Position numbers and translations under genes: made by a program. This document shows positions 23,951-32,505 of a DNA stretch of 43,667 nt, in pieces. Source of the DNA: Clostridiales bacterium (lineage in GTDB: Bacteria > Bacillota > Clostridia > Christensenellales > Aristaeellaceae). The stretch spans positions 1 to 43,667 of the forward strand of contig JAAYEI010000007.1 of the NCBI GenBank assembly GCA_012728815.1, given 5' to 3'. The stretch's first letter is position 1. Every line of letters begins with the position of its first letter. The notes below the pieces were generated by a model, which was given only the letters and a program-made list of their open reading frames with translations, had not been told where the DNA came from and ran no database searches.

Positions 23951-23972
23951 CGTGGGGATGCCTGTCGCGCGC

Positions 23973-24001
23973 AAGATACCATATACATCCTACAATTTCA
24001 A
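23973..24001 (-). promoter_or_regulatory. Promoter of the sugar importer-nanA operon
   Basis: On the minus strand TTGAAA (24001-23996), 17 bases, TATCTT (23978-23973) with an upstream TGG that makes an extended -10 (TGGTATCTT). Confidence 0.6.
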
Positions 24002-24122
24002 TAAGGTTCATGTCATAAATCGGAAATATTTGACCCGAAGCCCAGAAACTGCCGTTTATTGCCGGGCTTAATGTTGGACTAAGTGTGGGAACACCTTGTC
24101 CCAGGCGGTATCCCCCCGGCAA

Positions 24123-24151
24123 TTGACAAGCAGGGTGCGCATCCTTATATT
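24123..24151 (+). promoter_or_regulatory. Promoter of the FadR-type regulator and epimerase genes
   Basis: Perfect TTGACA (24123-24128), 17 bases, TATATT (24146-24151), 25 bases before the start codon. It is divergent from the importer promoter in the same 256-base gap; the rest of that gap shows no other gene. Confidence 0.7.
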
Positions 24152-24176
24152 ATCATTGTTGAACATGGAGGAACAA

Positions 24177-24872
24177 ATGATGAAAAGACCGGGGGAAAAG
24201 CTGTACTCGCTTGTATTTCGGCAAATCCGGGCCTATATCTTACAGAACAACCTGCAGCCGGGGGACCTGCTGCCTACCGAGCAGGCGCTGGTGGACATGC
24301 TTGGGGTCAGCCGCAACGTGCTGCGGGAGGCCATCAAGTCCATGGAGCTGTTGGGCATGGTGTCCGCCCAGCCTGGTCGGGGCACCATCCTGCAGAAGTT
24401 CAGCCTGGATTTTGTGTTCCAGAATGTCATCTTCGCGGCCGCCGGGGAGGAGGACAACGCGGTGGCCGAGATGCTGGACATCCGCAAGCGCCTGGAGCTG
24501 GGCTACATGCGCCAGGCCTTTGCCAGCCTGCGCCAGGAGGACGTCCTCCGCCTCCGCGGCATCATGGAGGAGATCAAGAAACAGTGGGACGTGCACCAGC
24601 TCTTCCACGCCGAGGACAAGGACTTCCACCTGGCCATCTTTTCCCGCGTCAACAACCAGACCCTGCTCTCCATGATGGAGGCCATCTGGGATGTGGACGC
24701 CAACTTCAAGACGGAGGAAAAGGTCAAGCACCTGGATGACACCATCATCAAGCATGAGAACATTGTGCGGGCGCTGGAATCCGGCAATGAGGAGGCCTTT
24801 GAGGCGGCCATGATGGCGCATTTTGCCTCCGGCAAATACCGGCCGGAAACATCCAGCTTCGCGGAGTACTGA
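24177..24872 (+). CDS. FadR/GntR-family transcriptional regulator
   Basis: A 231-residue DNA-binding regulator. The N-terminal winged helix (about residues 6-75) has the GntR pattern IRAYILQNNLQPGDLLPTEQ and MLGVSRNVLREAIKSMELLGMV. The C-terminal all-helical FCD ligand domain contains the metal-site pattern AEDKDFHLAIF and a KHENIVRALESGNEE helix. FCD regulators sense sugar acids, sialic acid or other carboxylates. Its position, divergent from the importer-nanA operon and upstream of the epimerase, suggests it controls this locus, like NanR. Two ATGs (24177, 24180) follow GGAGG at 5 or 8 bases; either may be used. Confidence 0.9.
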   Translation: MMKRPGEKLYSLVFRQIRAYILQNNLQPGDLLPTEQALVDMLGVSRNVLREAIKSMELLGMVSAQPGRGTILQKFSLDFVFQNVIFAAAGEEDNAVAEMLDIRKRLELGYMRQAFASLRQEDVLRLRGIMEEIKKQWDVHQLFHAEDKDFHLAIFSRVNNQTLLSMMEAIWDVDANFKTEEKVKHLDDTIIKHENIVRALESGNEEAFEAAMMAHFASGKYRPETSSFAEY

Positions 24873-24873
24873 T

Positions 24874-26073
24874 ATGGAAGGGCTGCGTCAGGTATCTGCC
24901 TGGGTCAAGGGTGAGCTGGAGCGCACCCTGTCCTTCTGGCTGGACCACGGCATGGACCCGGTGCACGGGGGGGTGTACACCTGCCTGGACCGTGAGGGCA
25001 AGGTGTATTCCACGGACAAAAGCGTGTGGATGCAGGGCCGTTGCGCCTTCACCTTTGCCCACCTGTGCAACCGCTATGGCCAGCGGCCGGCCTGGCGGGA
25101 GGCGGCGGAGAGCTGCCTGCATTTCATGGAGGCGCACTGCCTCAACCGCGACAAGGGCGGGCGGATGTACTTCACCGTTACGGCGGAGGGGCTGCCGCTG
25201 CGCCAGCGGCGCTACAATTTTTCCGAAGGCTTCTACGCCATGGCCAACGCCGAGTACCACCTGCTCACTGGCAGCCAGGCGCACCTGGAGCGCGCCCGCT
25301 GGGCCTATGAGCTCATCTGGCAGCTCAACCACGGCCTGGTGGCCGACCCGGTCGGCCTGGGGCCCAAGACCATCCCCACCACCCGTGCTGGCCGCGCGCT
25401 GGCCGACCCCATGATCTACCTCAACCTCACCGCCATCCTGCGCCGGGCCGACCCTGATCGCCAGGCGCTCTACGACGGGCGCGCGGCGGCCTGCGTGCAG
25501 GACATCTTCACCTACCACCGCAAGGAGGACCTGGGCCTGACGCTGGAAAGCGTGGGCCTGGAGGGACAGTTTGAGTCGGCCTACACGGCCGGGCGCATGG
25601 TCAACCCCGGGCATGTGATTGAGTGCTGCTGGTTTTTGATGGAAGAGGCCAACCGCCTGGGGGACAAGGCGCTGTATGAAAGAACCCTGGCCATGCTGGA
25701 CGACGCGCTGGCCATGGGCTGGGATGACCAATATGGCGGCCTGCTGTACTTTGTGGACGCGCTGGGCCATCCGCCGGAGGCCTACGAGCACGACATGAAG
25801 CTGTGGTGGCCCCACAACGAGCTGGCCATCGCCAGCCTCATGGCCTACCGCGACACGGGCCGCCAGAAGTACCTGGACTGGTTCCTGAAAACCATCGCCT
25901 ACTGCCAGCGGCATTTCGCCGACCCTGAATACGGCGAGTGGTACGGCTACCTGCGCCGGGACGGCCAGCCCACCCTGCCGGCCGCCAAGGGCAGCACCTT
26001 CAAGGGCCCCTTCCACCTGCCCCGGATGCTGATCCTGCTGGATGGGATGCTGGATGAGCTGACAGGCCGCTGA
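24874..26073 (+). CDS. N-acylglucosamine 2-epimerase (AGE) family protein
   Basis: A 399-residue (alpha/alpha)6-barrel protein, the normal size for this family, which interconverts ManNAc and GlcNAc or epimerises related sugars. Family signatures are visible: MDPVHGGVYTCLDREG and WMQGRCAFTFAHLCN near the N-terminus, RRYNFSEGFYAMANAEYHL, VNPGHVIECCWFLMEE, and the C-terminal EHDMKLWWPHNE carrying H306 and H314, positions matching the conserved active-site histidines. In this locus it could turn NanA-derived ManNAc into GlcNAc, bypassing ManNAc kinase and NanE. Cellobiose 2-epimerase or mannose isomerase are alternatives. It starts one base after the regulator's stop codon. Confidence 0.85.
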   Translation: MEGLRQVSAWVKGELERTLSFWLDHGMDPVHGGVYTCLDREGKVYSTDKSVWMQGRCAFTFAHLCNRYGQRPAWREAAESCLHFMEAHCLNRDKGGRMYFTVTAEGLPLRQRRYNFSEGFYAMANAEYHLLTGSQAHLERARWAYELIWQLNHGLVADPVGLGPKTIPTTRAGRALADPMIYLNLTAILRRADPDRQALYDGRAAACVQDIFTYHRKEDLGLTLESVGLEGQFESAYTAGRMVNPGHVIECCWFLMEEANRLGDKALYERTLAMLDDALAMGWDDQYGGLLYFVDALGHPPEAYEHDMKLWWPHNELAIASLMAYRDTGRQKYLDWFLKTIAYCQRHFADPEYGEWYGYLRRDGQPTLPAAKGSTFKGPFHLPRMLILLDGMLDELTGR

Positions 26074-26190
26074 CCGCACCCCATGGCTGGGGCACGCCCT
26101 GAATGTGCGCCGGCTGGAACGCGGGCGGACAGCAAAAATTTTTTCCTTCCTAAATAACAGGGTGTCCTCCGACACAACCTTTATACCTGA

Positions 26191-26215
26191 AACGGGCCCT
26201 CCGGCCCGTTTTGTT
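26191..26215 (+). terminator. Terminator after the epimerase gene
   Basis: AACGGGCC / GGCCCGTT (8 bp, loop CTCC) followed by TTGTT; 117 bases after the epimerase stop. A smaller GTGTC/GACAC hairpin (26162-26175) lies before it. The terminator overlaps the next promoter's -35. Confidence 0.7.
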
Positions 26216-26241
26216 GACAATTGGCTTGCTCCGGTTAAGAT
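26214..26241 (+). promoter_or_regulatory. Promoter of the lipid kinase gene
   Basis: TTGACA (26214-26219), 16 bases, TAAGAT (26236-26241), 33 bases upstream of the start. Confidence 0.65.
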
Positions 26242-26274
26242 GAAACAATCATCACCCGGAGGACGCTGCCTGGC

Positions 26275-27180
26275 ATGGACACCCAGCATTATTTTATCTT
26301 CAATCCGGCCGCCGGCGCGCGGGACGCCCGTGAGCGGCTGCAAAGGCAGCTGGACCGGCTTTCGCCTGTGCCCTATACCCTGCTGATCACCAACGGCGTG
26401 GGCCACGCGGGGGAACTGACCCGGGAACTCTGCCAGCAGGGCAGCGCGCCGGTGCGCATCTATGCCTGCGGGGGAGACGGCACCCTGGGCGAGGTGGCCG
26501 GCGGCGCGCGGGGCCACAAGCATGCCGCGGTGGGCGTGTGGCCCTGCGGCAGCGGGAACGACTATACCCGCGTCTATGGCGGCCCGGAGCGCTTCCTGGA
26601 CCTTGGCCGCCAGCTGGACGCGCCCAGCGTGCTGGTGGACCTCATCCTGGCCAACGGCCGCGCGGCCATCAACGTGGTCAACCTGGGGCTGGAGGCCCAG
26701 GCCGCGGCCACCATGCTGCGCTTTCGCCACACCCCGCTGCTGGGCGGCAAGCGCGCCTACTGGATGGGCGTGCTGAATGCCTTCACCAGCCACCTGACCA
26801 CCTCCTGCGCCATCACGGCGGATGGCCAGCCGCTGCATGAGGGCCAGCTGCTCACCGCCTCCTTTGCCTCAGGCCAGTACATTGGCGGCGGCTTTCACTG
26901 CGCGCCCCGCTCCCTCAATGACGATGGCCTGCTGGATGCCTGCGCCATCCTGCCCCTGTCCCGGTTGCAGCTGCTGCGGCTGCTGCCGCTGTACAAGCAG
27001 GGCCGCCATTTTGAGTCGCCCCTGTTTGAAGGCCTGTACCGTTACCGGCAGGCCCGGCGGGTGGGCATCACCTGTGAACAAGAGACCGCCCTGTGCCTGG
27101 ACGGGGAGATGATGCGGGGGCGCAATTTTGAGCTGGAAGTACTGCCCCGCGCGGTGCGCTTCATCCTGCCGCCCGCGTAA
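26275..27180 (+). CDS. Diacylglycerol kinase-family lipid kinase (DgkB/YegS-like)
   Basis: A 301-residue cytoplasmic or membrane-peripheral kinase. The N-terminal DAGK catalytic domain carries FIFNPAAGARDAR, the nucleotide-binding GGDGT (66-70) and PCGSGNDYTR (90-99). The second domain is the usual beta-sandwich, with NLGLEA, SFASGQYIGGGFHCAPRSLNDDGLLDACAI and a final CLDGEMM strand. Such enzymes phosphorylate diacylglycerol or related lipids to return them to phospholipid synthesis. It appears monocistronic, with a promoter just upstream and a terminator just downstream. Substrate choice among DgkB, YegS and related kinases is not decided. Confidence 0.93.
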   Translation: MDTQHYFIFNPAAGARDARERLQRQLDRLSPVPYTLLITNGVGHAGELTRELCQQGSAPVRIYACGGDGTLGEVAGGARGHKHAAVGVWPCGSGNDYTRVYGGPERFLDLGRQLDAPSVLVDLILANGRAAINVVNLGLEAQAAATMLRFRHTPLLGGKRAYWMGVLNAFTSHLTTSCAITADGQPLHEGQLLTASFASGQYIGGGFHCAPRSLNDDGLLDACAILPLSRLQLLRLLPLYKQGRHFESPLFEGLYRYRQARRVGITCEQETALCLDGEMMRGRNFELEVLPRAVRFILPPA

Positions 27181-27206
27181 AGGGCTGGTTTTTACCCTCG
27201 TTTTTC

Positions 27207-27238
27207 ACCGCCTGGCTACCGAAAACAGGCGGTTTTTT
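27207..27238 (+). terminator. Rho-independent terminator after the lipid kinase gene
   Basis: ACCGCCTG / CAGGCGGT (8 bp, 11-base loop) followed by TTTTTT. The rest of the 298-base gap to the next gene holds two small hairpins (TCAAAAT/ATTTTGA near 27281-27301; CCCTTG/CAAGGG near 27335-27355) and the next promoter. Confidence 0.85.
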
Positions 27239-27386
27239 GTGCCAAAGCGCGCCCTTCACCCCGGCGCGCGAAGATTGCCTCAAAATCCGCCCGATTTTGA
27301 TGAAATTTTGAACATCCAATTTTCGCTTCTTCAAAAACCCCTTGATATACAAGGGAAAACAGAGGGCGGAGCATTTATCAAATTTC

Positions 27387-27416
27387 TTGACATTTGACGG
27401 TTTCTGCCGCTATACT
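27387..27416 (+). promoter_or_regulatory. Promoter of the pyruvate:ferredoxin oxidoreductase gene
   Basis: TTGACA (27387-27392), 18 bases, TATACT (27411-27416), about 63 bases upstream of the start. A strong consensus, as expected for a central catabolic gene. Confidence 0.7.
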
Positions 27417-27478
27417 GAGTTATCCAAATGAGGATTGTACCCAAAAAATGGGTTCAACAAAATAAATTGGAGGAAACA

Positions 27479-30400
27479 ATGGCAAAAAAGATGTTCACCA
27501 TCGACGGCAACGGCGCGGTCAGCCACATCGCCTACGCGTTTTCTGACGTAGCCGCCATCTACCCGATCACCCCTTCCAGCACAATGGCCGAATACGTGGA
27601 CGAGTGGTCCGCGATGGGCCGCAAAAACCTGTTCGGGCAGACAGTCAACGTGGCCGAGATGCAAAGCGAGGGCGGCGCCGCCGGCGCTGTGCACGGCTCC
27701 CTGGTTGCCGGCGCCATGACCACCACCTTCACCGCCTCCCAGGGCCTGCTGCTGATGATCCCCAACATGTACAAGATCGCCGGCGAGCTGCTGCCCACCG
27801 TGTTCCACGTGTCGGCGCGCACCGTGGCCACCCACGCGCTGTCCATTTTTGGTGACCATTCCGACGTCATGGCCTGCCGCCAGACCGGCTTTGCCATGCT
27901 GGCCTCCGGCTCCGTGCAGGAGGCGGAGGACATGGCCCTGGTGGCCCACCTGGCCACCATCAAGTCCTCCATTCCCTTCCTGCATTTCTTTGATGGCTTC
28001 CGCACCAGCCATGAGGTGCAGAAGGTGGAAGAAATCGCCTACGAGGACATCCGCAAGCTGGTGGACTGGGAGAAGGTGGACGCCTTCCGCGCCCGCGCGC
28101 TCAACCCCGAGCATCCCCACCAGTCCGGCACCGCGCAGAACCCGGATGTGTTTTTCCAGAACCGTGAAGCCGCCAACCCCTATCACCTGGCGGTGCCCGG
28201 CATCGTGGAAGAGTGCATGAAGCAGGTCAAGAAGCTGACGGGCCGCGGCTACAAGCTGTTTGACTATGTGGGCGCCCCGGACGCGGAAGAGGTCATCATC
28301 ATCATCGGCTCCGGTGCCGAGGCGGTCCATGAGACCGTCAACGCGCTGAACAGGAAGGGCCGCAAGGTGGGCGCCATCAAGGTGCGCCTCTACCGTCCCT
28401 TCGCCGCGGACGCCTTCCTCAAGGCGCTGCCCAAGACGGTCAAAACCCTGGCTGTCATGGACCGCACCAAGGAGCCCGGCGCCCTGGGCGACCCGCTCTA
28501 CACCGACGTGCGCACCGCGCTGGCCCAGGCCGGCCGGGACGATATCCGCGTGCTGGGCGGCCGCTATGGCCTGTCCAGCAAGGAGTTCACCCCCACCATG
28601 ATCAAGGCCATCTACGACAACGCGCAGAAGGCCCGCCCCAAGAACCACTTCACCGTGGGCATTGAGGACGATGTCACCAACAGCTCCCTGAAGCTGGGCC
28701 GCCAGTTCAACGCGGCGCCTGAGAGCACCGTGGCCTGCAAGTTCTATGGCCTGGGGTCTGACGGCACCGTGGGCGCCAACAAGAACAGCATCAAGATCAT
28801 CGGGGATCACACCAAGCTGAACGTCCAGGCCTACTTCGCCTATGACTCCAAGAAGTCCGGCGGGCTGACCGTCAGCCACCTGCGCTTTGGCAAGGAGCCC
28901 ATCCAGAGCACCTACCAGATTGATGACGCCAACTTCGTGGCCTGCCACAACCCGGCCTATGTCACCCAGTATGACATGCTCAGCCACCTCAAGCGCGGCG
29001 GCACCTTCCTGCTCAACTGCCCCTGGGAGGGGGAGGAGCTGGAGGAGCGCCTGCCCGCCGCCCTCAAGCGGGACCTGGCGCGCAAGAAGGCCAAGTTCTA
29101 CGTGATCGACGCCATTGACCTGGCCGAGAAGAACGGCATGGGCGCGCGCATCAACACCATCATGCAGGCCGCCTTCTTCAAGCTGGCCAACATCATCCCC
29201 TACGCCAAGGCCGAGAAGTACATGAAGGACTACGCCCGGGACACCTACGGCCGGCGGGGGGACAAGGTGGTCAAGGCCAACTACGCGGTGATTGAGGCCG
29301 CCACCAAGAACCTCAAGGAGGTCAAGGTGCCCGCGGCCTGGGCGGACACCACCACCGGCGCCCAGCCCCACCATGTGGAGGCCACCGAGTACTTCAATTC
29401 CATCGCCAAGCCCATCCTGGGCCAGGCGGGGGATTCGCTGCCCGTGTCCGCCTTTGACCCGGCTGGCCGCGTGCCCACCGCCACCACCCAGTTTGAGAAG
29501 CGCGGCATCGCCGTGAACGTGCCCGAGTGGCAGGTGGAACACTGCATCCAGTGCAACCAGTGCTCCATGGTGTGCCCTCACGCTGTCATCCGCCCCTTCC
29601 TGGTGGAGACGGGCTCCGAGCGCCCCGAGGGCTTTGTCACCAAGCCGGCGCTGGGCCGTGAGTATGCGGGCAACGATTTCCGCATTCAGGTCAGCCCCCT
29701 GGACTGCACCGGCTGCGGCAACTGCTACGAGGTGTGCCCCTCCAAGACCAAGGCCCTGCAGATGAAGCCGCTGGACAGCCAGCGCCATGAGGAGGCCAAC
29801 TGGGAGTTTGCCCGTCAGCTGCCGGACGACCGCTTCAACCACAACAAGAACACCGTGCGCGGCAGCCAGTTCCTGAAGCCCCTCTTTGAGTATTCCGGCG
29901 CCTGCGCGGGCTGCGGCGAGACGCCCTACATCAAGCTGGCCACCCAGCTCTTCGGTGACCGCATGGTCATCGCCAACGCCACCGGCTGCACCTCCATCTA
30001 CGGCGGTTCCAGCCCCACCGTGCCCTACACCGTCAACAGCAAGGGCCACGGCCCCGCCTGGGCCAACAGCCTGTTTGAGGACAACGCCGAGTTCGGCTTT
30101 GGCATGAACCTGGCCTATGCCCAGCGCCGCGCCCGCCTGGCGGAAACCGTGGAAGCCCTGATCGCCGTGGAGTGGACCGACGCCCCCATCAAGGAGGCCG
30201 GCGCCCAGTGGCTGCAGGACATGCACAAGGCGGATGAGTCCAAGGCCGCCGGCGAGAAGCTGAAGGCAGCCTGCGAGGCCGGGCTTGACATGCACGGCAC
30301 CGAGTGGGAGGCCGAGTGGATCAAGAACGGCAAAAAGTGCGACTGCGATGCCTGCACCGGCGCCAGCGCCGTGCTCAAGGAAGCGGACATGCTGGCCAAG

Positions 30401-31042
30401 AAGTCCATCTGGATCATTGGCGGCGACGGCTGGGCCTATGACATCGGCTATGGCGGGCTGGACCACGTGCTGGCCCAGAACCAGGACGTGAACATCCTGG
30501 TGCTGGACACCGAGGTGTACTCCAACACCGGCGGCCAGGCCTCCAAGTCCACCCCGACCGGCTCTGTGGCCAAGTTCGCCGCGGCCGGCAAGCGCACCAA
30601 GAAGAAGGACCTGGGCATGATGGCCATGAGCTACGGCTACGTCTATGTCGCCCATGTGTCCATGTCAGCCAATTACAACCAGGTGCTCAAGGCCTTTAAC
30701 GAGGCGGAGGCATACAACGGCCCCTCCCTTATCATCGCCTACAGCCCCTGCATCAACCACGGCATCAACATGTCCTTCTCCCAGGCCGAGACCCGCAAGG
30801 CGGTGGCCTCCGGCTACTGGAACCTCTACCGCTACAACCCCGAGCTGGCGGAGCAGGGCAAGAACCCCCTGATCATTGACAGCAAGGACCCCACGGAGAG
30901 CTACCAGGATTACCTCAGGGGCGAGGTGCGCTACACCTCCCTGCTCAAGGCCTTCCCTGACCAGGCCGAGCAGCTGTTCCAGCGCTCCGAGGAGGAGGCG
31001 GCCATGCGGCTTGACAACCTCAAGCGCCTGGCGGCTGAATAA
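27479..31042 (+). CDS. nifJ: Pyruvate:ferredoxin (flavodoxin) oxidoreductase
   Basis: A single-chain PFOR of 1187 residues, the usual size. It decarboxylates pyruvate to acetyl-CoA and CO2 and reduces ferredoxin or flavodoxin in the cytoplasm. The order of domains is normal: pyrimidine-binding domain at the N-terminus (AIYPITPSSTMAEY), transketolase C-like domain, gamma domain, then a ferredoxin domain with two 4Fe-4S motifs (CIQCNQCSMVCP and CTGCGNCYEVCP). The TPP domain carries CAGCGET and NATGCTSIYGG, with GDGWAYDIGYGG and DTEVYSNTGGQ for TPP/Mg binding. ATG 27479 is preceded by TTGGAGGAAACA. It stands alone, with its own promoter and terminator. Confidence 0.97.
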   Translation: MAKKMFTIDGNGAVSHIAYAFSDVAAIYPITPSSTMAEYVDEWSAMGRKNLFGQTVNVAEMQSEGGAAGAVHGSLVAGAMTTTFTASQGLLLMIPNMYKIAGELLPTVFHVSARTVATHALSIFGDHSDVMACRQTGFAMLASGSVQEAEDMALVAHLATIKSSIPFLHFFDGFRTSHEVQKVEEIAYEDIRKLVDWEKVDAFRARALNPEHPHQSGTAQNPDVFFQNREAANPYHLAVPGIVEECMKQVKKLTGRGYKLFDYVGAPDAEEVIIIIGSGAEAVHETVNALNRKGRKVGAIKVRLYRPFAADAFLKALPKTVKTLAVMDRTKEPGALGDPLYTDVRTALAQAGRDDIRVLGGRYGLSSKEFTPTMIKAIYDNAQKARPKNHFTVGIEDDVTNSSLKLGRQFNAAPESTVACKFYGLGSDGTVGANKNSIKIIGDHTKLNVQAYFAYDSKKSGGLTVSHLRFGKEPIQSTYQIDDANFVACHNPAYVTQYDMLSHLKRGGTFLLNCPWEGEELEERLPAALKRDLARKKAKFYVIDAIDLAEKNGMGARINTIMQAAFFKLANIIPYAKAEKYMKDYARDTYGRRGDKVVKANYAVIEAATKNLKEVKVPAAWADTTTGAQPHHVEATEYFNSIAKPILGQAGDSLPVSAFDPAGRVPTATTQFEKRGIAVNVPEWQVEHCIQCNQCSMVCPHAVIRPFLVETGSERPEGFVTKPALGREYAGNDFRIQVSPLDCTGCGNCYEVCPSKTKALQMKPLDSQRHEEANWEFARQLPDDRFNHNKNTVRGSQFLKPLFEYSGACAGCGETPYIKLATQLFGDRMVIANATGCTSIYGGSSPTVPYTVNSKGHGPAWANSLFEDNAEFGFGMNLAYAQRRARLAETVEALIAVEWTDAPIKEAGAQWLQDMHKADESKAAGEKLKAACEAGLDMHGTEWEAEWIKNGKKCDCDACTGASAVLKEADMLAKKSIWIIGGDGWAYDIGYGGLDHVLAQNQDVNILVLDTEVYSNTGGQASKSTPTGSVAKFAAAGKRTKKKDLGMMAMSYGYVYVAHVSMSANYNQVLKAFNEAEAYNGPSLIIAYSPCINHGINMSFSQAETRKAVASGYWNLYRYNPELAEQGKNPLIIDSKDPTESYQDYLRGEVRYTSLLKAFPDQAEQLFQRSEEEAAMRLDNLKRLAAE

Positions 31043-31067
31043 GCCAAACCGGCAAACCAAGCGACAC

Positions 31068-31104
31068 CTGCCCGCCCGGCGCACGCCGGGCGGGCAGTTT
31101 GTTT
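31068..31104 (+). terminator. Rho-independent terminator after nifJ
   Basis: A 13-bp perfect stem (CTGCCCGCCCGGC / GCCGGGCGGGCAG), loop GCAC, then TTTGTTT. Confidence 0.9.
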
Positions 31105-31201
31105 GGGCCACCAATCGCCCACATGGAAACTGACAGCTTTTTCTGGGTATATGAATGGGGTGGGCGCACAAGCGCCCCCTTGGAAATGTATGGGAGGAAA
31201 C

Positions 31202-31843
31202 ATGGAGATAAAAGTCTGGGCAGATTTTGAGTGCCCCTACTGTTACCTGGGCAACCACCGCCTGCACCGCGCCCTCAAGGAGCTGGGCATCAGGGACGCG
31301 CGCATCACCACGCGCAGCTTCCTGCTGAACCTGGAGCCGGACAAGCCCAACGGCCTGCCCATGGAGGAGCTGGTGCGCCAGCGCTATGGCGGCAACATCC
31401 CCGACATCCTGGACGGCTTTGACGATTTGCGGGAGCAGGCAAAGCGTGAGGGCCTGGAGATCCAGATGCGCGGCGCGCGCTGGTCCTATCTGATGGACGC
31501 GCACCGCCTGCTGCATTTTGCCAGGGGCAAGGGCCTGGGCAACCAGTATTTTGACCGTGCCCAGCGCGCCCTCTTCCAGGAGCACCGCCTGCTCAGCGAC
31601 CACCAGACCCTGCTGGATGTCGCGCAGGAGGTGGGCCTTGACCGGGCGGAGGCACAGCAGGCGCTGGAAAACGGGGCCTTCCGCTCGGCCGTACTGGCCG
31701 ATGACGGCGCTGCCCGGGAGATTGTGATTGACTACGTGCCCTACTACATCCTCAACGGCGCCCACCACTTTTCCGGTGACCGCAGCCATGAGGAATACCT
31801 GTCCTTCCTGCGGCTGGGCCTGAAGAATGAGGTCCATCCATGA
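31202..31843 (+). CDS. DsbA/FrnE-family thioredoxin-fold protein (first of a pair)
   Basis: A 213-residue cytoplasmic protein of the FrnE branch of the DsbA family: thioredoxin fold with a helical insert. The N-terminus IKVWADFECPYCYLGNHRL contains the CPYC redox motif. No signal peptide is present, in line with cytoplasmic FrnE proteins. The usual cis-proline region appears as VPYYILNG. Members act as thiol oxidoreductases or isomerases, often linked to oxidative stress. The start ATG 31202 follows ATGGGAGGAAAC. A small GGGCGC/GCGCCC hairpin (31162-31177) lies in the leader. The second paralogue overlaps by four bases. Confidence 0.88.
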   Translation: MEIKVWADFECPYCYLGNHRLHRALKELGIRDARITTRSFLLNLEPDKPNGLPMEELVRQRYGGNIPDILDGFDDLREQAKREGLEIQMRGARWSYLMDAHRLLHFARGKGLGNQYFDRAQRALFQEHRLLSDHQTLLDVAQEVGLDRAEAQQALENGAFRSAVLADDGAAREIVIDYVPYYILNGAHHFSGDRSHEEYLSFLRLGLKNEVHP

Positions 31844-32466
31844 AGATACAGATCTGGTCTGACTTTCTCTGCCCCTACTGTGTCCTGGGAAAGAAACGCC
31901 TGGAGCGGGCGCTGGCAGCCGCGGGCATCCATGATGCCCGGATCGAGATGAACAGCTTCCTGCTCAACCCCGGGCCGCCCAGGGGCGGGGAGAGCATGCG
32001 CGACCACCTGATGGACAAGTACGGCCTCAGCCCCCAGCAGGTTCAGGACAATTTTGACAGCCTCACCCAGGCCGCCCGTGAGCTGGGGCTCCAGCTGCGC
32101 TTTGAACAGGCCAGGCACGCCAGCACCGACCAGGCACACATGCTCTTCCAGCATACCAAGTCCCTTGGCCTGGGCACCGCCTTCTCCGACCGCCTGCAGC
32201 AGGCCGCCTTCCTTGAGGGCGCGACCCTGGATGACCCGCCCACCCTGGTGCGCCTGGCGGGCGAGGTGGGCATCGGGGCGCAGCAGGCGCAGGAGGCGCT
32301 GCAGGACAAAGCCCTCTTCAACCGCGCCCGCGGTGAGTATGAGGACGCGCTGCGCTTTGGCGCGCGGGGCGTGCCCTTTTTTGTGGTGGATGACCGCTTT
32401 GCCATCACCGGCGCCCAGCCAGAGGAGGTCTTCGTGAAGACCCTGAACAAAGCGGCGGCCAAATGA
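31840..32466 (+). CDS. DsbA/FrnE-family thioredoxin-fold protein (second of a pair)
   Basis: A 208-residue paralogue of the preceding protein: IQIWSDFLCPYCVLGKKRL with the CPYC motif, the helical insert, and the cis-Pro region GVPFFVVDDRFAITGAQPEEV that matches FrnE and 2-hydroxychromene-2-carboxylate isomerase-like members closely. It starts at ATG 31840, overlapping the stop of the first gene (ATGA), so the two are translationally coupled and may act as partners. No signal peptide. Confidence 0.9.
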   Translation: MKIQIWSDFLCPYCVLGKKRLERALAAAGIHDARIEMNSFLLNPGPPRGGESMRDHLMDKYGLSPQQVQDNFDSLTQAARELGLQLRFEQARHASTDQAHMLFQHTKSLGLGTAFSDRLQQAAFLEGATLDDPPTLVRLAGEVGIGAQQAQEALQDKALFNRARGEYEDALRFGARGVPFFVVDDRFAITGAQPEEVFVKTLNKAAAK

Positions 32467-32505
32467 AACAAGGCGGCCCACGGGGCGCCGGACAAGGAGC
32501 CTGCC

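Noticed and set aside
27281-27355. Rex or other redox-regulator operator before nifJ
   Set aside because: Two small inverted repeats are present, but neither resembles the TTGTGA-type Rex consensus, and both lie upstream of the -35 without clear spacing.
27410-30655. A 1081-codon open frame on the minus strand, antisense to nifJ
   Set aside because: It mirrors the codon structure of the clearly real PFOR gene on the plus strand, has low-complexity Gly/Val/His/Leu composition and shows no domain. Such frames are expected in GC-rich DNA.
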